Shown one piece after another: positions 17,204 through 26,974 of a stretch of DNA of 64,000 nt (positions are counted from its first letter, which is position 1; every line of letters starts with the position of its first letter). The stretch covers positions 394,417 through 458,416 of the forward strand of contig NZ_CP021378.1 of the NCBI RefSeq assembly GCF_002215495.1. The letters are read 5' to 3'. A program made the position numbers and the translations under genes. The notes below the pieces were generated by a model. The model worked only from the letters and a program-made list of their open reading frames with translations. It was not told the DNA's origin and made no database searches. The stretch comes from Porphyrobacter sp. CACIAM 03H1. Lineage in GTDB: Bacteria; Pseudomonadota; Alphaproteobacteria; Sphingomonadales; Sphingomonadaceae.

Positions 17204-19050
17204 GCAGCGAGCCTGCGCCGGGCATGGACGAGCAAGGCAGAGAGCGCCGCCGGCGTCACACCGGGAACCCGGCCTGCCGCCGCCAGCGTGCCGGCCGCCG
17301 CGCGGGTAAGGCGTTCGACCATCTCGTTCGAGAGGCCCGGTACCTCGCCATAAGGAAAATCCGCCGGAAGCGGCAGCGCCTCGCTCGCCCGCAGATCGCG
17401 CAGTTCGGCATCCTGCCGAGCAAGATAGGGTGCATAGGCGGCATCCTCCGCCATTTCCTCGGCGAGCAGCGGATCGAGCGCAGTCGCATCGCCCAGCCAT
17501 GGGGCAAGTGCTTCAAGCGTCACGCCATCGTAGCGCAGCCACTCGGCGAGGGTCTTTTCGCCGTGATCGCGGCGCACAGGCAAACCGCGATCGGCCAGCT
17601 CGCGAGAATGGACCTTCTCCGAATGTTTCACGTGAAACATTGCTCGCAAATCCTCGCGCCGCTCCCACCACGCCCCGCGCTCCGCGCCTATGCAGCCCGC
17701 CTCAATCCCGAGGCCCGTGAGCCGCGTCGCCGCATTGTTGGCGCGCAGCCGGAGTCGATATTCGGCCCGCGCCGTGAGCATCCGGTAGGGCTCGGTAACG
17801 CCCTGCAAGGTCAAATCGTCGACCATCACCGCGATGTAGGAATTCGCCCGGTCGAGCCGGGGTGCCTGCTTGCCAAGCGCGGCGGCGGCTGCCTCGAGCC
17901 CAGCGACAAGACCCTGCGCCGCCGCTTCCTCGTAACCGGTCGTCCCGTTGATTTGACCTGCACAATAGAGCCCGGGGATCGCGCGGACCTGCAAGTCGGG
18001 CGTGAGCGCGCGGGGATCGATGTGGTCGTACTCGACCGCATAGCCCGGCTGCACGATCACCGCCCTGCCACAGCCCGGCATGGTGCGGACCACCTCCTCC
18101 TGCACATCAACCGGCAGGGAGGTGCTGATCCCGTTGGGATAGACGAGATGCGTGTCCAGCCCCTCGGGCTCGAGGAACACCTGATGCCCCTCGCGGTCCC
18201 CGAAGCGGTGGATCTTGTCCTCGATGGAGGGGCAATAGCGTGGCCCCGCCGCCGCAATCGCGCCCGAGAACAGCGGCGAGCGGTGGAGGTTGGCGCGGAT
18301 CGCGTCGTGCCCTGCCTGCGTGGTGCGGGTGATGGCGCAGAACACCTGCGGGTTGACGCGGGCCGGCGTGAGCGGGGACATTGTCCATGCCTCGCCATCC
18401 GAGGGCTGCTCCTCGAGCACGGCCCAGTCGATGGTCCGCCCGTCGAGCCGCGGGGGCGTTCCCGTCTTGAGCCGCGCCATCGGCAGGTCGGCACCGCGCA
18501 GCTGCTGCGCCAGACGGTGCGCGGCGTTCTCGCCAATGCGCCCTCCCTCAAACCGCTCCTCGCCGCGGAAAAGGATTCCGCCCAGGAAGGTTCCGGTGCA
18601 CAGAACCACGCGCGGTGCCTCGAGCACGGTGCCTTCGGCCAGTTCGAGCCCGGCCACCGCCCCGCCCTTCAGCACCAGCGCAGCAGCCTCTCCCTGTACC
18701 AGCGTCAGCCCCGCCTGCGCCGCCACCGCCGCCTGCACCGCCGCCTTGAAGCGCACCCGGTCAGCCTGAACTCGCGGGCCCCAGACGGCGCTGCCCTTGG
18801 AGCGATTGAGCATCCGGTAATGGATCGCGCCTGCGTCCGCAGCACGTCCGATCACGCCGTCGAGAGCGTCGACCTCGCGCACCAGGTGCCCCTTGCCGAG
18901 GCCCCCGATCGCCGGGTTGCAGCTCATCGCTCCGATGGCCGAAAGATCGAAGCTCACCAGCGCCGTGCGCGCGCCCATCCGGGCTGCCGCGCAGGCAGCC
19001 TCCACCCCGGCGTGACCGCCGCCGATGACAAGGACGTCGAAGCTTTGCAT
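17200..19050 (-). CDS. mnmG: tRNA uridine-5-carboxymethylaminomethyl modification enzyme MnmG (GidA)
   Basis: FAD protein that works with MnmE to make the cmnm5 modification at U34 of certain tRNAs. The Rossmann motif VIGGGHAG is at residues 7-14, and the family regions [10 protein letters not shown] and GTFLGG follow. I choose the ATG at 19050 because the FAD motif starts six residues later. A GTG at 19146 would overlap mnmE but would add 32 residues encoded partly by a parS site (NVSRET). Internally a second parS is read as MFHVKH near residue 472. Length 616 is normal. Confidence 0.95.
   Translation of the reverse strand: MQSFDVLVIGGGHAGVEAACAAARMGARTALVSFDLSAIGAMSCNPAIGGLGKGHLVREVDALDGVIGRAADAGAIHYRMLNRSKGSAVWGPRVQADRVRFKAAVQAAVAAQAGLTLVQGEAAALVLKGGAVAGLELAEGTVLEAPRVVLCTGTFLGGILFRGEERFEGGRIGENAAHRLAQQLRGADLPMARLKTGTPPRLDGRTIDWAVLEEQPSDGEAWTMSPLTPARVNPQVFCAITRTTQAGHDAIRANLHRSPLFSGAIAAAGPRYCPSIEDKIHRFGDREGHQVFLEPEGLDTHLVYPNGISTSLPVDVQEEVVRTMPGCGRAVIVQPGYAVEYDHIDPRALTPDLQVRAIPGLYCAGQINGTTGYEEAAAQGLVAGLEAAAAALGKQAPRLDRANSYIAVMVDDLTLQGVTEPYRMLTARAEYRLRLRANNAATRLTGLGIEAGCIGAERGAWWERREDLRAMFHVKHSEKVHSRELADRGLPVRRDHGEKTLAEWLRYDGVTLEALAPWLGDATALDPLLAEEMAEDAAYAPYLARQDAELRDLRASEALPLPADFPYGEVPGLSNEMVERLTRAAAGTLAAAGRVPGVTPAALSALLVHARRRLAA
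17624..17639. other. parS site 3 (perfect)
   Basis: TGTTTCACGTGAAACA with the AAT/ATT extension (17622-17641), inside the 3' third of mnmG, read as MFHVKH. Confidence 0.95.
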
Positions 19051-19113
19051 GGGGCGCAGATAGGGCGCGGGGCGCGGATCGTCAAAGCGGATTTGGTGAG
19101 CGGGTGCCCGCAA

Positions 19114-19129
19114 TGTTTCACGTGAAACA
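19114..19129. other. parS site 4 (perfect), mnmE-mnmG junction
   Basis: TGTTTCACGTGAAACA with the 20-bp extension (19112-19131). It falls between the mnmE stop (19143) and the chosen mnmG ATG (19050), so it is probably the only non-coding perfect site here. Confidence 0.95.
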
Positions 19130-19142
19130 TTGGACTGCGGGC

Positions 19143-20429
19143 TCACTTGCCGATGCAGAAACGTCCGAACAGCGTGTCGAGCATGTCCTCGGTCGTCGCC
19201 CGCCCGATAAGGCGGTCGAATGCGAGGCGGGCGCGGCGCAGTTCCTCGGCGACGAGCAAGGGGTCCGCAAGGCGCCCCGCCGCTTGCAGCGCCTCGGCAG
19301 CCTCGGCGAGACGCGCGTGTTGGCGGGCGTTCAAGGCCGCCTCACCGGACTTCGGTAAGGCATCCCGTGCCGCTTCCACCAATTCAGTTTTGAGCGCCGC
19401 CACGCCCTCGCCGGTCCTCGCCGACAGCGTGAAGCGCGCAGCCAGTTTTGGGGGAAGGTCTTCGCGGTCGGACTGCGCCGCGATCTCCCACGCGCCTTCC
19501 GGTCCTACACCTTCCGGTCCGAGCCACAGGACAGTGTCGGCACGCGCCAGCTCCGCCTCGGCGCGGGCGATGCCGATGGCTTCGATCGCGTCCGCCTCGG
19601 CCCCGTCGCGCAGACCCGCCGTGTCGACGAAGGTGAAGGGCACCCCTTCGATCGCCACGCTCCGCTCGATCACGTCGCGCGTGGTGCCGGCGATGGGCGA
19701 GGTGATCGCCGCCTCGCTCTCGACCAGAGCATTGAACAACGTGGACTTGCCGGCATTGGGAGGCCCGGCGAGCACCACGCGGTAGCCCTCCCCCAACCGC
19801 TCGGAACGCGGGCGGGCGAGCCATGCGGCCAGCTCCCCGGCCAGCGCGGCAATGTTCCACGTGAAACATTCGGGAAGATCGGCGGCATCCTCCTCGTCGG
19901 AGAAATCGAGAACGCCCTCGACCTCGGCCGAAAGCCCGAGCACCTTCTCGCGCCAGCTTTCGACCTGCCGTGAGAGCGCCCCGCCCGCATTGGCCAGTGC
20001 GGCCGCGCGCTGAAGCTCGGTCTCGGCGGAAAGCAGATCGCCCAATCCCTCTGCCTCGGCGAGATCGATCCGGCCATTGGCGAAGGCGCGCCGGGTGAAC
20101 TCCCCCGGCTCCGCACGACGCACCCCGCGAAGCGAAGCGAGCGCCCGCTCCACCGCTGCAATGACGGCGCGGCCCCCGTGGCAGTGGAACTCGGCCAGAT
20201 CCTCGCCGGTCGCGGTCGCCTGACCGGGAAACCACAGCACCAGCGCCTCGTCGAGCGGCGCACCCTCGGCATCACGCAAACGGGCGAGAGAGGCGCGGCG
20301 CGGCGTTGGCACCCGCCCGGCAAGCACCTCCAGCGCCGTCCGCGCCTGGGAACCGGAGACGCGGATCACCCCCACGCCCGCCGGCGGCGCGCCGCTCGAA
20401 AGCGCGAAGATCGTCGGCGCGTCGCTCAC
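19143..20429 (-). CDS. mnmE: tRNA modification GTPase MnmE (TrmE)
   Basis: Potassium-activated GTPase partner of MnmG in U34 modification. The N-terminal tetrahydrofolate-binding domain is followed by a helical domain and an inserted G domain with P-loop GPPNAGKS (about 223-230). The protein ends in CIGK, matching the C-terminal CxGK motif needed for activity. A one-mismatch parS site lies inside and is read as CFTWN near residue 188. It starts 4 bases after the DUF6489 gene and begins the mnmE-mnmG-rsmG-parA-parB run. Confidence 0.95.
   Translation of the reverse strand: MSDAPTIFALSSGAPPAGVGVIRVSGSQARTALEVLAGRVPTPRRASLARLRDAEGAPLDEALVLWFPGQATATGEDLAEFHCHGGRAVIAAVERALASLRGVRRAEPGEFTRRAFANGRIDLAEAEGLGDLLSAETELQRAAALANAGGALSRQVESWREKVLGLSAEVEGVLDFSDEEDAADLPECFTWNIAALAGELAAWLARPRSERLGEGYRVVLAGPPNAGKSTLFNALVESEAAITSPIAGTTRDVIERSVAIEGVPFTFVDTAGLRDGAEADAIEAIGIARAEAELARADTVLWLGPEGVGPEGAWEIAAQSDREDLPPKLAARFTLSARTGEGVAALKTELVEAARDALPKSGEAALNARQHARLAEAAEALQAAGRLADPLLVAEELRRARLAFDRLIGRATTEDMLDTLFGRFCIGK
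19853..19868. other. parS-like site 5 (one mismatch)
   Basis: TGTTCCACGTGAAACA, 15 of 16 bases of the parS consensus (T to C at position 5), inside mnmE. The outer AAT/ATT flanks are kept (19851-19870). Confidence 0.8.
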
Positions 20430-20433
20430 GGTG

Positions 20434-20697
20434 TCAGTCGGAGGAGGTTTTCGATCCCGAGGAACCCGAGGCGGCCTTCATCCCGCTTTCGACGAAGCTC
20501 TGGAACAGCTTCAGCCCCACCTGCCCCATTGGTGCCAGCGCGCTGGCATATTGCTGGAGCTGGTCGGGGTTGGAGACGCCCTGCATCGCCTTGGCGAGGT
20601 TCTCGACATAGACGTTGTTGGCCGGGCTCACATCGGGCAGGCCCATGAAGCTGCGCGCCTCTTCCGGGGTGCAGTCGATTTCGATGGTGATCTTCAT
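20434..20697 (-). CDS. DUF6489-like small protein, 87 aa
   Basis: Small acidic protein beginning MKITIEIDCTPEEAR with an N-terminal beta strand, a helical middle, and a Ser/Gly/Lys-rich tail. I match it from memory to DUF6489, a family seen mainly in Sphingomonadales; its function is unknown. The ATG at 20697 is preferred over upstream in-frame starts, which add arginine-rich sequence with no ribosome-binding site. It lies 4 bases upstream of mnmE and probably opens that operon. Confidence 0.78.
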   Translation of the reverse strand: MKITIEIDCTPEEARSFMGLPDVSPANNVYVENLAKAMQGVSNPDQLQQYASALAPMGQVGLKLFQSFVESGMKAASGSSGSKTSSD

Positions 20698-20797
20698 AGG
20701 GCATCGCCCTCCTCTCGTCGTGCGTCCTTCATTTGGGCTTGGCACGCGCGCAAGGCAAGAGATAGACCTTCTGGACACCCTGCAGGAGAGAGACCCC

Positions 20798-21496
20798 ATG
20801 AGCCTCAACGAAACCATCCCGACCCTCGAAGGGGACGCCAGCTTCGGCGCCTATGTCGCGCGGCCAGAAGGCACGCCGCGGGGCGCGATCATCGTCATCC
20901 AGGAGATCTTCGGGGTGAACCCCGGCATCCGCCAGAAGTGCGACAAGCTTGCCGCCGAAGGCTACCTCGCTGTGGCGCCCGACCTGTTCTGGCGTCTCGA
21001 GCCGGTGATTGAGCTCGATCCGGACGTCGAACCCGAATTCCAGCGCGCGCTTGGCCTGTTCGGGGAGTTCGACCAGGACGCGGGCATCCGCGACATCGAG
21101 GCGACCATCCACCACATCCGCCGCACGCTCGGCGTCGCGAAGGTCGGCTGCGTCGGATACTGCCTCGGCGGGCGGCTCGCTTACATGACCGCGGCACGCA
21201 CCGACATCGATGCGAGCGTGGGCTATTACGGCGTCGGGATCGACGGACTGCTGCACGAGAAGCACGCCATCGCCCACCCGCTGATGCTCCACATCCCCAC
21301 GGCCGACGGCTTTGTTCCACGTGAAACACAAGAGGCGATGCACGCGGGCCTCGACGATCACCCCAAGGTGACCCTGCACGATTACGAGGGCCTCGACCAC
21401 GGCTTCGCCACCGAACACGGCAAGCGCCGCAACGAAGAGGCCGCGAACCTCGCCGACAGCCGCACCGCCGCCTTCTTCGCGGAACACCTCGGGTGA
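20798..21496 (+). CDS. Dienelactone hydrolase family protein, 232 aa
   Basis: Alpha/beta hydrolase of the dienelactone hydrolase type. The nucleophile cysteine is at residue 122 in GYCLGGR, the family glutamate at 36 (IQEIFG), and the catalytic histidine in GLDHGFA near 206. Natural substrates of most such chromosomal proteins are unknown. The ATG at 20798 has a GGAGAG site. A one-mismatch parS is embedded and read as FVPRET near residue 172. The next gene overlaps by GTGA. Confidence 0.9.
   Translation: MSLNETIPTLEGDASFGAYVARPEGTPRGAIIVIQEIFGVNPGIRQKCDKLAAEGYLAVAPDLFWRLEPVIELDPDVEPEFQRALGLFGEFDQDAGIRDIEATIHHIRRTLGVAKVGCVGYCLGGRLAYMTAARTDIDASVGYYGVGIDGLLHEKHAIAHPLMLHIPTADGFVPRETQEAMHAGLDDHPKVTLHDYEGLDHGFATEHGKRRNEEAANLADSRTAAFFAEHLG
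21313..21328. other. parS-like site 6 (one mismatch)
   Basis: TGTTCCACGTGAAACA, identical in sequence and orientation to site 5, inside the dienelactone hydrolase gene. It is the site nearest the putative origin, about 4.5 kb away. Confidence 0.78.
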
Positions 21497-21900
21497 GCGG
21501 CGGGGCAGCGCACCAGGGCCTCGCCCGCTGGCACGCCTATATGGAGGGCGGGAGCGATCCCGCCGTCCTCGCCGATCTGCTTGCCGATGATGCGGTGTTC
21601 CATTCCCCCGTTGTCCACACGCCGCAGGCCGGGAAACCGGTGGTGATGGCCTATCTTGTCGCCGCCAGTCACGTGCTGGGGAACGACGCCTTCCGCTATG
21701 TCCGCGAGCTCGTCGACGGGGACGAGATGATGCTCGAATTCGTCACCGAGCTCGACGGGATCAGCATCAACGGGGTCGACATCATCCGCTTCAACGAAAA
21801 TGGAACGATCAGCGATTTCAAGGTGATGGTCAGGCCCCTGAAGGCCATCAACAAGGTCTGGGAGATGATGGGCGCACAGCTCGCGGCCGCGAAGGGATGA
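21493..21900 (+). CDS. NTF2-like/SnoaL-like protein, 135 aa
   Basis: Single cone-shaped NTF2-fold domain as in SnoaL-like proteins: an N-terminal helix with RWHAYMEGG, a strand with ADDAVFHSPV, and later strands ending FKVMVRPLKA. Such proteins may be enzymes or simply ligand-binding, and no activity can be assigned. The GTG start overlaps the dienelactone hydrolase stop (GTGA), so the two are coupled. Its 3' end overlaps the end of the convergent BLUF gene by 53 bases. Confidence 0.82.
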   Translation: MSGGAAHQGLARWHAYMEGGSDPAVLADLLADDAVFHSPVVHTPQAGKPVVMAYLVAASHVLGNDAFRYVRELVDGDEMMLEFVTELDGISINGVDIIRFNENGTISDFKVMVRPLKAINKVWEMMGAQLAAAKG

Positions 21901-22309
21901 CTTGCGCGGCGCTGGCGGCGAAGGCCTCGACGAAGAAGTCGCGCACCACCTCCTCCACCTCTGCCGACACCGCGCCCTCGCCCCGCGCTTCGAAGAAGGC
22001 CCTGGCATCCCCGATTTTCCGATCGTCGAAATATCGCATCGGCCAGCCGGGAAAGGTCGGCTCGGCGATCGAGCGTTCCTCGATCACCGCGACATTGCTG
22101 TGGCGCACGTCCCGACGGATGCTTTCGAACACCGCAAGCAGCTTCCATGTCGGCCCTTCGAGCACCTGAAGCAGCCTCCGGTCCGCACGCAGCAGTACGC
22201 CGGTGAGACCGCGCGCCTGATTGGCACTCCGGGCGTGATGCAGCAGGTGGAACATCGCAGCTCGATCGAGGTCGGGCGCCGCGATGCTGGTGTAGATGAT
22301 GCGCCGCAT
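21848..22309 (-). CDS. BLUF-domain blue-light photoreceptor 1, 153 aa
   Basis: Single-domain BLUF protein that should bind FAD and sense blue light. Key residues are present with canonical spacing: Tyr6 (IIYTS), Asn30 (before ARGLTG), Gln48 (LLQVLEG), and a Trp/Met pair at 89/91 (GWPM). About 60 C-terminal residues beyond the core could form the capping helices that contact a partner; the last 18 overlap the NTF2-like gene on the other strand. There is no output domain, so signalling must go through a partner. A second BLUF gene lies 90 bases upstream. Confidence 0.9.
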   Translation of the reverse strand: MRRIIYTSIAAPDLDRAAMFHLLHHARSANQARGLTGVLLRADRRLLQVLEGPTWKLLAVFESIRRDVRHSNVAVIEERSIAEPTFPGWPMRYFDDRKIGDARAFFEARGEGAVSAEVEEVVRDFFVEAFAASAAQVIPSRPRAVRPSSPRPC

Positions 22310-22399
22310 GACGCGATCTCCCGTGATGTTCGGGATCGGCGTCTATCTCATAGCGACTGCCAGCGGATTGTCGCGACCTACGGGATTACCCCTAAGGGG

Positions 22400-22792
22400 C
22401 TAGTTCAGTACCGCGAAATTGACGATCATCTTGCGCACCTCGGGGTCGAGCCCTTCGGGCAAATCGCGCTCGAGCATGTCGCGCCGGGCATCGATGCTCT
22501 CGGCGATCATCACCCGCTTCATCGCCCAGTCCGGGCAGGCGCGCTCCCCGATCCCGCGCCGGTCGAGCACCGAGACGCCGCTGTGCCGCGGATCGGCGGT
22601 GATCGTCTCCATCAGCGCCGCAACCTCGCTGTCCTCGCCCTCGAGCAGCTGGAGGAAGTTGCGCCCGTTGAACAGCAGCAGCCCGGTGATGCCCCGCGCC
22701 GGGTTGTTGCGCGCGCTCGCGGCGAGGATCGCGTCGACTTCCTCGCGCGGCAGGGTCGGCGCGGTGCTGATATAGAGATACTGGCTGAGCAC
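22400..22792 (-). CDS. BLUF-domain blue-light photoreceptor 2
   Basis: Second single-domain BLUF protein, about 130 residues. It has Tyr7 (LYIST), Asn30 (NNPARGITG), Gln48 (FLQLLEG) and a conserved Trp (PDWAMK); the Tyr-to-Asn spacing is one residue shorter than in its neighbour. I prefer the GTG at 22792, preceded by GGGGAAAG, because it starts just before the first beta strand. A TTG at 22858 directly after the rho stop would add 22 basic residues. It is only about one-third identical to receptor 1 by eye, so the pair is not a recent duplication. Confidence 0.85.
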   Translation of the reverse strand: MLSQYLYISTAPTLPREEVDAILAASARNNPARGITGLLLFNGRNFLQLLEGEDSEVAALMETITADPRHSGVSVLDRRGIGERACPDWAMKRVMIAESIDARRDMLERDLPEGLDPEVRKMIVNFAVLN

Positions 22793-22859
22793 GAACGTCT
22801 TTCCCCGTCCCTGAAGATCCGTCCGCCGGGCCGACCCCTTGGCCCGGGCAGCGGACAAG

Positions 22860-24125
<1,266 letters not shown>

Positions 24126-24327
24126 TTTGTCTGTATTCCGAAAGTCTTGGGGTGGCCGGCTGGTCAGTACCGCCGGTGGAAGGCGGCGCCCCGGACTGGA
24201 AAGGGGCTGGGCTTGGAGAAAGCAGACCTTGGCGGAGCGGATTGACGCTCCGGTTACCGGATAGGTGATCGGGAAATAGGAGCGCGCGCCCCCGAGGTCA
24301 ATCGGCGATTGCGCCGCGGTGGCGGGC

Positions 24328-24771
24328 TCAGAAGGGCTTGAGGTAGACCAGCACCACGATCAGCACCAGCAGCAGGCCGGGCACCTCGCCGATCATGCGG
24401 AGCTGCTTTTCCGACAGCGGCCGCTCGCCCCGCGCCATCTTCTTCGTCTGCGCCACGAGCCAGCCGTGATAGCCGGTCATCGCCAGCACCAGCGTCAGCT
24501 TGGCGTCGAGCCAGCCTTCGCTGAACCAGCCGCCCGACCAGGCCATGCTCAGCCCCAGCACCCAGACGATGATGAGGCTCGGCGTCAGGATGATGCTGCG
24601 CAGCTTGCCCATCCGCGTCGCCCACTTCGCCTCGCCCGGGGAGCCCGGCGCGTGGTCGAGCATGTAGATGCATTGGCGCGGCAGCATGAACAGGCCCGCC
24701 AGCCAGAACACCATGAAGAGCACGTGCCCCGACTTGAGGAACAGGTAAATCGAGGAGAGTAGTTCCTGCAT
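24328..24771 (-). CDS. hemJ: Protoporphyrinogen oxidase HemJ
   Basis: Heme-binding membrane protein that oxidises protoporphyrinogen IX to protoporphyrin IX, the form used by most alphaproteobacteria in place of HemG or HemY. The 147 residues form four membrane helices. The family start [24 protein letters not shown] region (residues 14-33) includes the conserved histidine, and a lysine near 90 (DAKLTL) is also kept. It follows hemE by 4 bases and precedes rho, a gene order typical of the alphaproteobacterial origin region. Confidence 0.93.
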   Translation of the reverse strand: MQELLSSIYLFLKSGHVLFMVFWLAGLFMLPRQCIYMLDHAPGSPGEAKWATRMGKLRSIILTPSLIIVWVLGLSMAWSGGWFSEGWLDAKLTLVLAMTGYHGWLVAQTKKMARGERPLSEKQLRMIGEVPGLLLVLIVVLVYLKPF

Positions 24772-24775
24772 CGCG

Positions 24776-25792
24776 TCAGCCCCTCAGAGCGGCGAGAAGA
24801 TCCTCGACATGCTGGATCGGCGTGAACTGCCCGATCCCGTGGCCGAGATTGAAGACATGGGGGCGATCCTCGAAGGCGGCGATGATCGTGCGCACCCGTT
24901 CGGGCAGCGCCGGGCCGCCGGCCTCGACCAGCAGCGGATCGAGATTGCCCTGCACCGGCATCCCGGCAGGAAGGCTGGCATGTGCCCAGGCGGGATCGAG
25001 CGTCTCGTCGAGGCCCACGGCGTCCACCCCGGTCTCGCGCGCATAGGCGGGCAGCTTCGCACCCGCGCCTTTGGGAAAGCCGATCACAGGCGTATCCGGA
25101 TGGCTTTCCTTGAGCTTCGCCGTGATCGCCGCGTTGGGCGCGATCACCCACTTCTCGAACTGGTCGGGGGCGAGGCTTCCGGCCCAGCTGTCGAACAACT
25201 GCACCGCTTCCGCGCCTGCATCGATCTGGCCGCGCAGATAGGTCACCGACACGTCCACGATCGCATCGATGATCGCCTGGAGATGCGCCGGATCGCGATA
25301 GGCGAGGAGGCGCGCCGGGCCTTGGTCCTTGGACCCTTCCCCCGCGATCATGTAGGTCGCGACCGTCCAGGGGCTCCCCGCAAAGCCGAGCATGGTGACG
25401 GCGGGCCCGATCTGCTTGCGGGTCAGGCGCACGGTCTCGTAGACCGGCTCGAACCGTTCGAAGGCGGGAGTGAAGGAATCCAGCCCGACCTCGAGCAGCG
25501 TCGGCGAGAGGTGCGGACCTTCACCGGCGGCGAAGGTCAGCCCCTGCCCCATCGCGTGCGGCACGATCAGGATGTCGGAGAACAGTATCGCCCCGTCGAA
25601 CCCGAAGCGCCGGATCGGCTGCACCGTGATCTCGGCCGCGGCTTCGCTGTCGTAGACCAGCTCGAGGAACCCGCCCTTCTCCGCCCGCAGCTCGCGATAT
25701 TCGGGAAGATAGCGCCCCGCCTGACGCATGAGCCACACGGGGGCGACAGGCTGGCGGACACCTTTGAGCGTATCGAGAAGCGGACCGGGCAT
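24776..25792 (-). CDS. hemE: Uroporphyrinogen decarboxylase
   Basis: Removes four carboxyl groups from uroporphyrinogen III to give coproporphyrinogen III in the cytoplasm. Signature RQAGRYLPEYR is at residues 23-33 and the second signature (GFAGSPWTVATYM) near 139-151; 338 residues is normal. It is the first gene left of the 336-base gap and is transcribed away from it. In Caulobacter and Rickettsia hemE borders the replication origin in the same way. Confidence 0.97.
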   Translation of the reverse strand: MPGPLLDTLKGVRQPVAPVWLMRQAGRYLPEYRELRAEKGGFLELVYDSEAAAEITVQPIRRFGFDGAILFSDILIVPHAMGQGLTFAAGEGPHLSPTLLEVGLDSFTPAFERFEPVYETVRLTRKQIGPAVTMLGFAGSPWTVATYMIAGEGSKDQGPARLLAYRDPAHLQAIIDAIVDVSVTYLRGQIDAGAEAVQLFDSWAGSLAPDQFEKWVIAPNAAITAKLKESHPDTPVIGFPKGAGAKLPAYARETGVDAVGLDETLDPAWAHASLPAGMPVQGNLDPLLVEAGGPALPERVRTIIAAFEDRPHVFNLGHGIGQFTPIQHVEDLLAALRG

Positions 25793-26128
25793 AGGGTTCC
25801 TTAGAGCAAATCAATTCAATTTATAAAAGGAATGATGGAGTCTGTTGGCCCTGTGGAAAGCGGGAATTACCGGCCTCTGCCCGGTTATGCCCGAAATGCC
25901 CCAATGGATTCAGCCCCCATCGAATCCGCACGGATTGGACGTCAAGCGAGCTTTATCCCCACTCTTCCCAGCCTGTCGACAAATCTTGTCCCGTGTGCGC
26001 AAATCGCCGCGCGAAAAGGCCGGGAGCGGGCAGGAAAATCCCTCCCCCGCTTGTCCGCCAGCCCCTCCCGTGGTTTATGCGTCGATCTGTCCACAGGCGC
26101 CGGCAGCGGCGCAAGCCAGCGGCGAATC
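25793..26128. other. Putative chromosomal replication origin (oriC)
   Basis: The only gene-free stretch over 300 bases. It lies between divergent hemE and ppsR, the position of the origin in Caulobacter crescentus and proposed for Rickettsia. The left end is AT-rich (about 25801-25834, with TTTATAAAA). No perfect TTATCCACA DnaA box is present, but near matches are: TTATCCCCA (25953-25961, 8 of 9), CTGTCCACA (26087-26095), and on the other strand CTTTCCACA (25852-25860). Five GANTC sites (CcrM methylation sites in other alphaproteobacteria) start at 25838, 25907, 25922, 26124 and 26159, the last just inside ppsR. The ppsR frame is open through much of it, but no good start precedes 26129. Confidence 0.75.
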
Positions 26129-26974
26129 ATGAACCGATTGAACCTGCATCTTGTATCGGATTCGACCGGCGAGACGCTGGAGATGATCGCCAAGGCGGCG
26201 CTTGCGCAGTTCGACAATCCCACGGTGAACCGCCATTTCTGGCCGATGGTGCGCTCGCTCCAGCACCTCGACCGGATCGTGCCCGATCTCGCCGCGCATC
26301 CGGGGCTGGTGCTCTACACGCTGGTCAACCCCGAAACGAGAAAGCGGCTCGAGGAGCATTGCCGCCATCTCGGTCTGCCCGCCGTGCCGGTGCTCGACCA
26401 GGTGACGGCCGCGCTCGAGGCGCAATTGGGGCAGGAGGCGCATGGCCGGCCCGGGCGCCAGCACATGATGGACGAGACCTATTTCAGGCGGGTCGATGCT
26501 ATCCAGTACACCATCGCCCATGACGACGGTCTCGCCCACGAGGAGTGGGAGCAGGCCGATATCGTGCTGGTCGGGGTGTCGCGCTCGTCCAAGACGCCGA
26601 CCTCGATCTATCTCGCGAACCGCGGTTACAAGGTGGCGAACATCCCGCTGGTGGTCGAGAGCCCTCCGCCCAAGGCCTTGTTCGGCCTCAGGCATCCTCT
26701 GGTGGTGGGGCTGACGACTTCGCCCGAACGGCTTATCCAGATCCGGCGCAACCGGTTGTTATCGCTGAATGAAGCAACCGAGACCGCCTATGTCGACAAT
26801 GACAAGGTCAAGGCCGAGCTGCATTTCGCGCGGCGGATGTTCGGGGACAATGGTTGGCCGGTGATCGACGTCACCCGCCGCTCAATCGAGGAGACCGCGG
26901 CGGCGATCATCCGGCTGGCGCAGGAACGCGACCGGCGGCCGGCAGGCGAGGGTGGCGAGGGCAAGCCGATATGA
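26129..26974 (+). CDS. ppsR: Pyruvate, water dikinase regulatory protein (DUF299/PPSR)
   Basis: Bifunctional serine/threonine kinase and pyrophosphorylase family that switches PEP synthase or pyruvate phosphate dikinase off and on. The 281 residues start HLVSDSTGET and include the P-loop GVSRSSKTPTS (about 148-158). No PEP synthase gene is visible nearby. The ATG at 26129 gives the family's standard N-terminus. This is the homologue of the first gene right of the origin in Caulobacter (RP001-type). The maf gene overlaps its stop by ATGA. Confidence 0.94.
   Translation: MNRLNLHLVSDSTGETLEMIAKAALAQFDNPTVNRHFWPMVRSLQHLDRIVPDLAAHPGLVLYTLVNPETRKRLEEHCRHLGLPAVPVLDQVTAALEAQLGQEAHGRPGRQHMMDETYFRRVDAIQYTIAHDDGLAHEEWEQADIVLVGVSRSSKTPTSIYLANRGYKVANIPLVVESPPPKALFGLRHPLVVGLTTSPERLIQIRRNRLLSLNEATETAYVDNDKVKAELHFARRMFGDNGWPVIDVTRRSIEETAAAIIRLAQERDRRPAGEGGEGKPI

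Noticed and set aside
17224..19125. Long plus-strand open frame opposite mnmG
   Set aside because: It is the antisense of mnmG, whose FAD and family motifs are intact; no ribosome-binding site or recognisable domain supports it.
19050..19146. GTG start for MnmG 32 codons upstream
   Set aside because: The added residues are encoded largely by a parS site and have no match to the family, whose FAD motif begins directly after the ATG at 19050.
25885..25961. Perfect DnaA boxes in the putative origin
   Set aside because: None is exact; TTATCCCCA is the best. I report near matches only and do not claim a mapped DnaA array.
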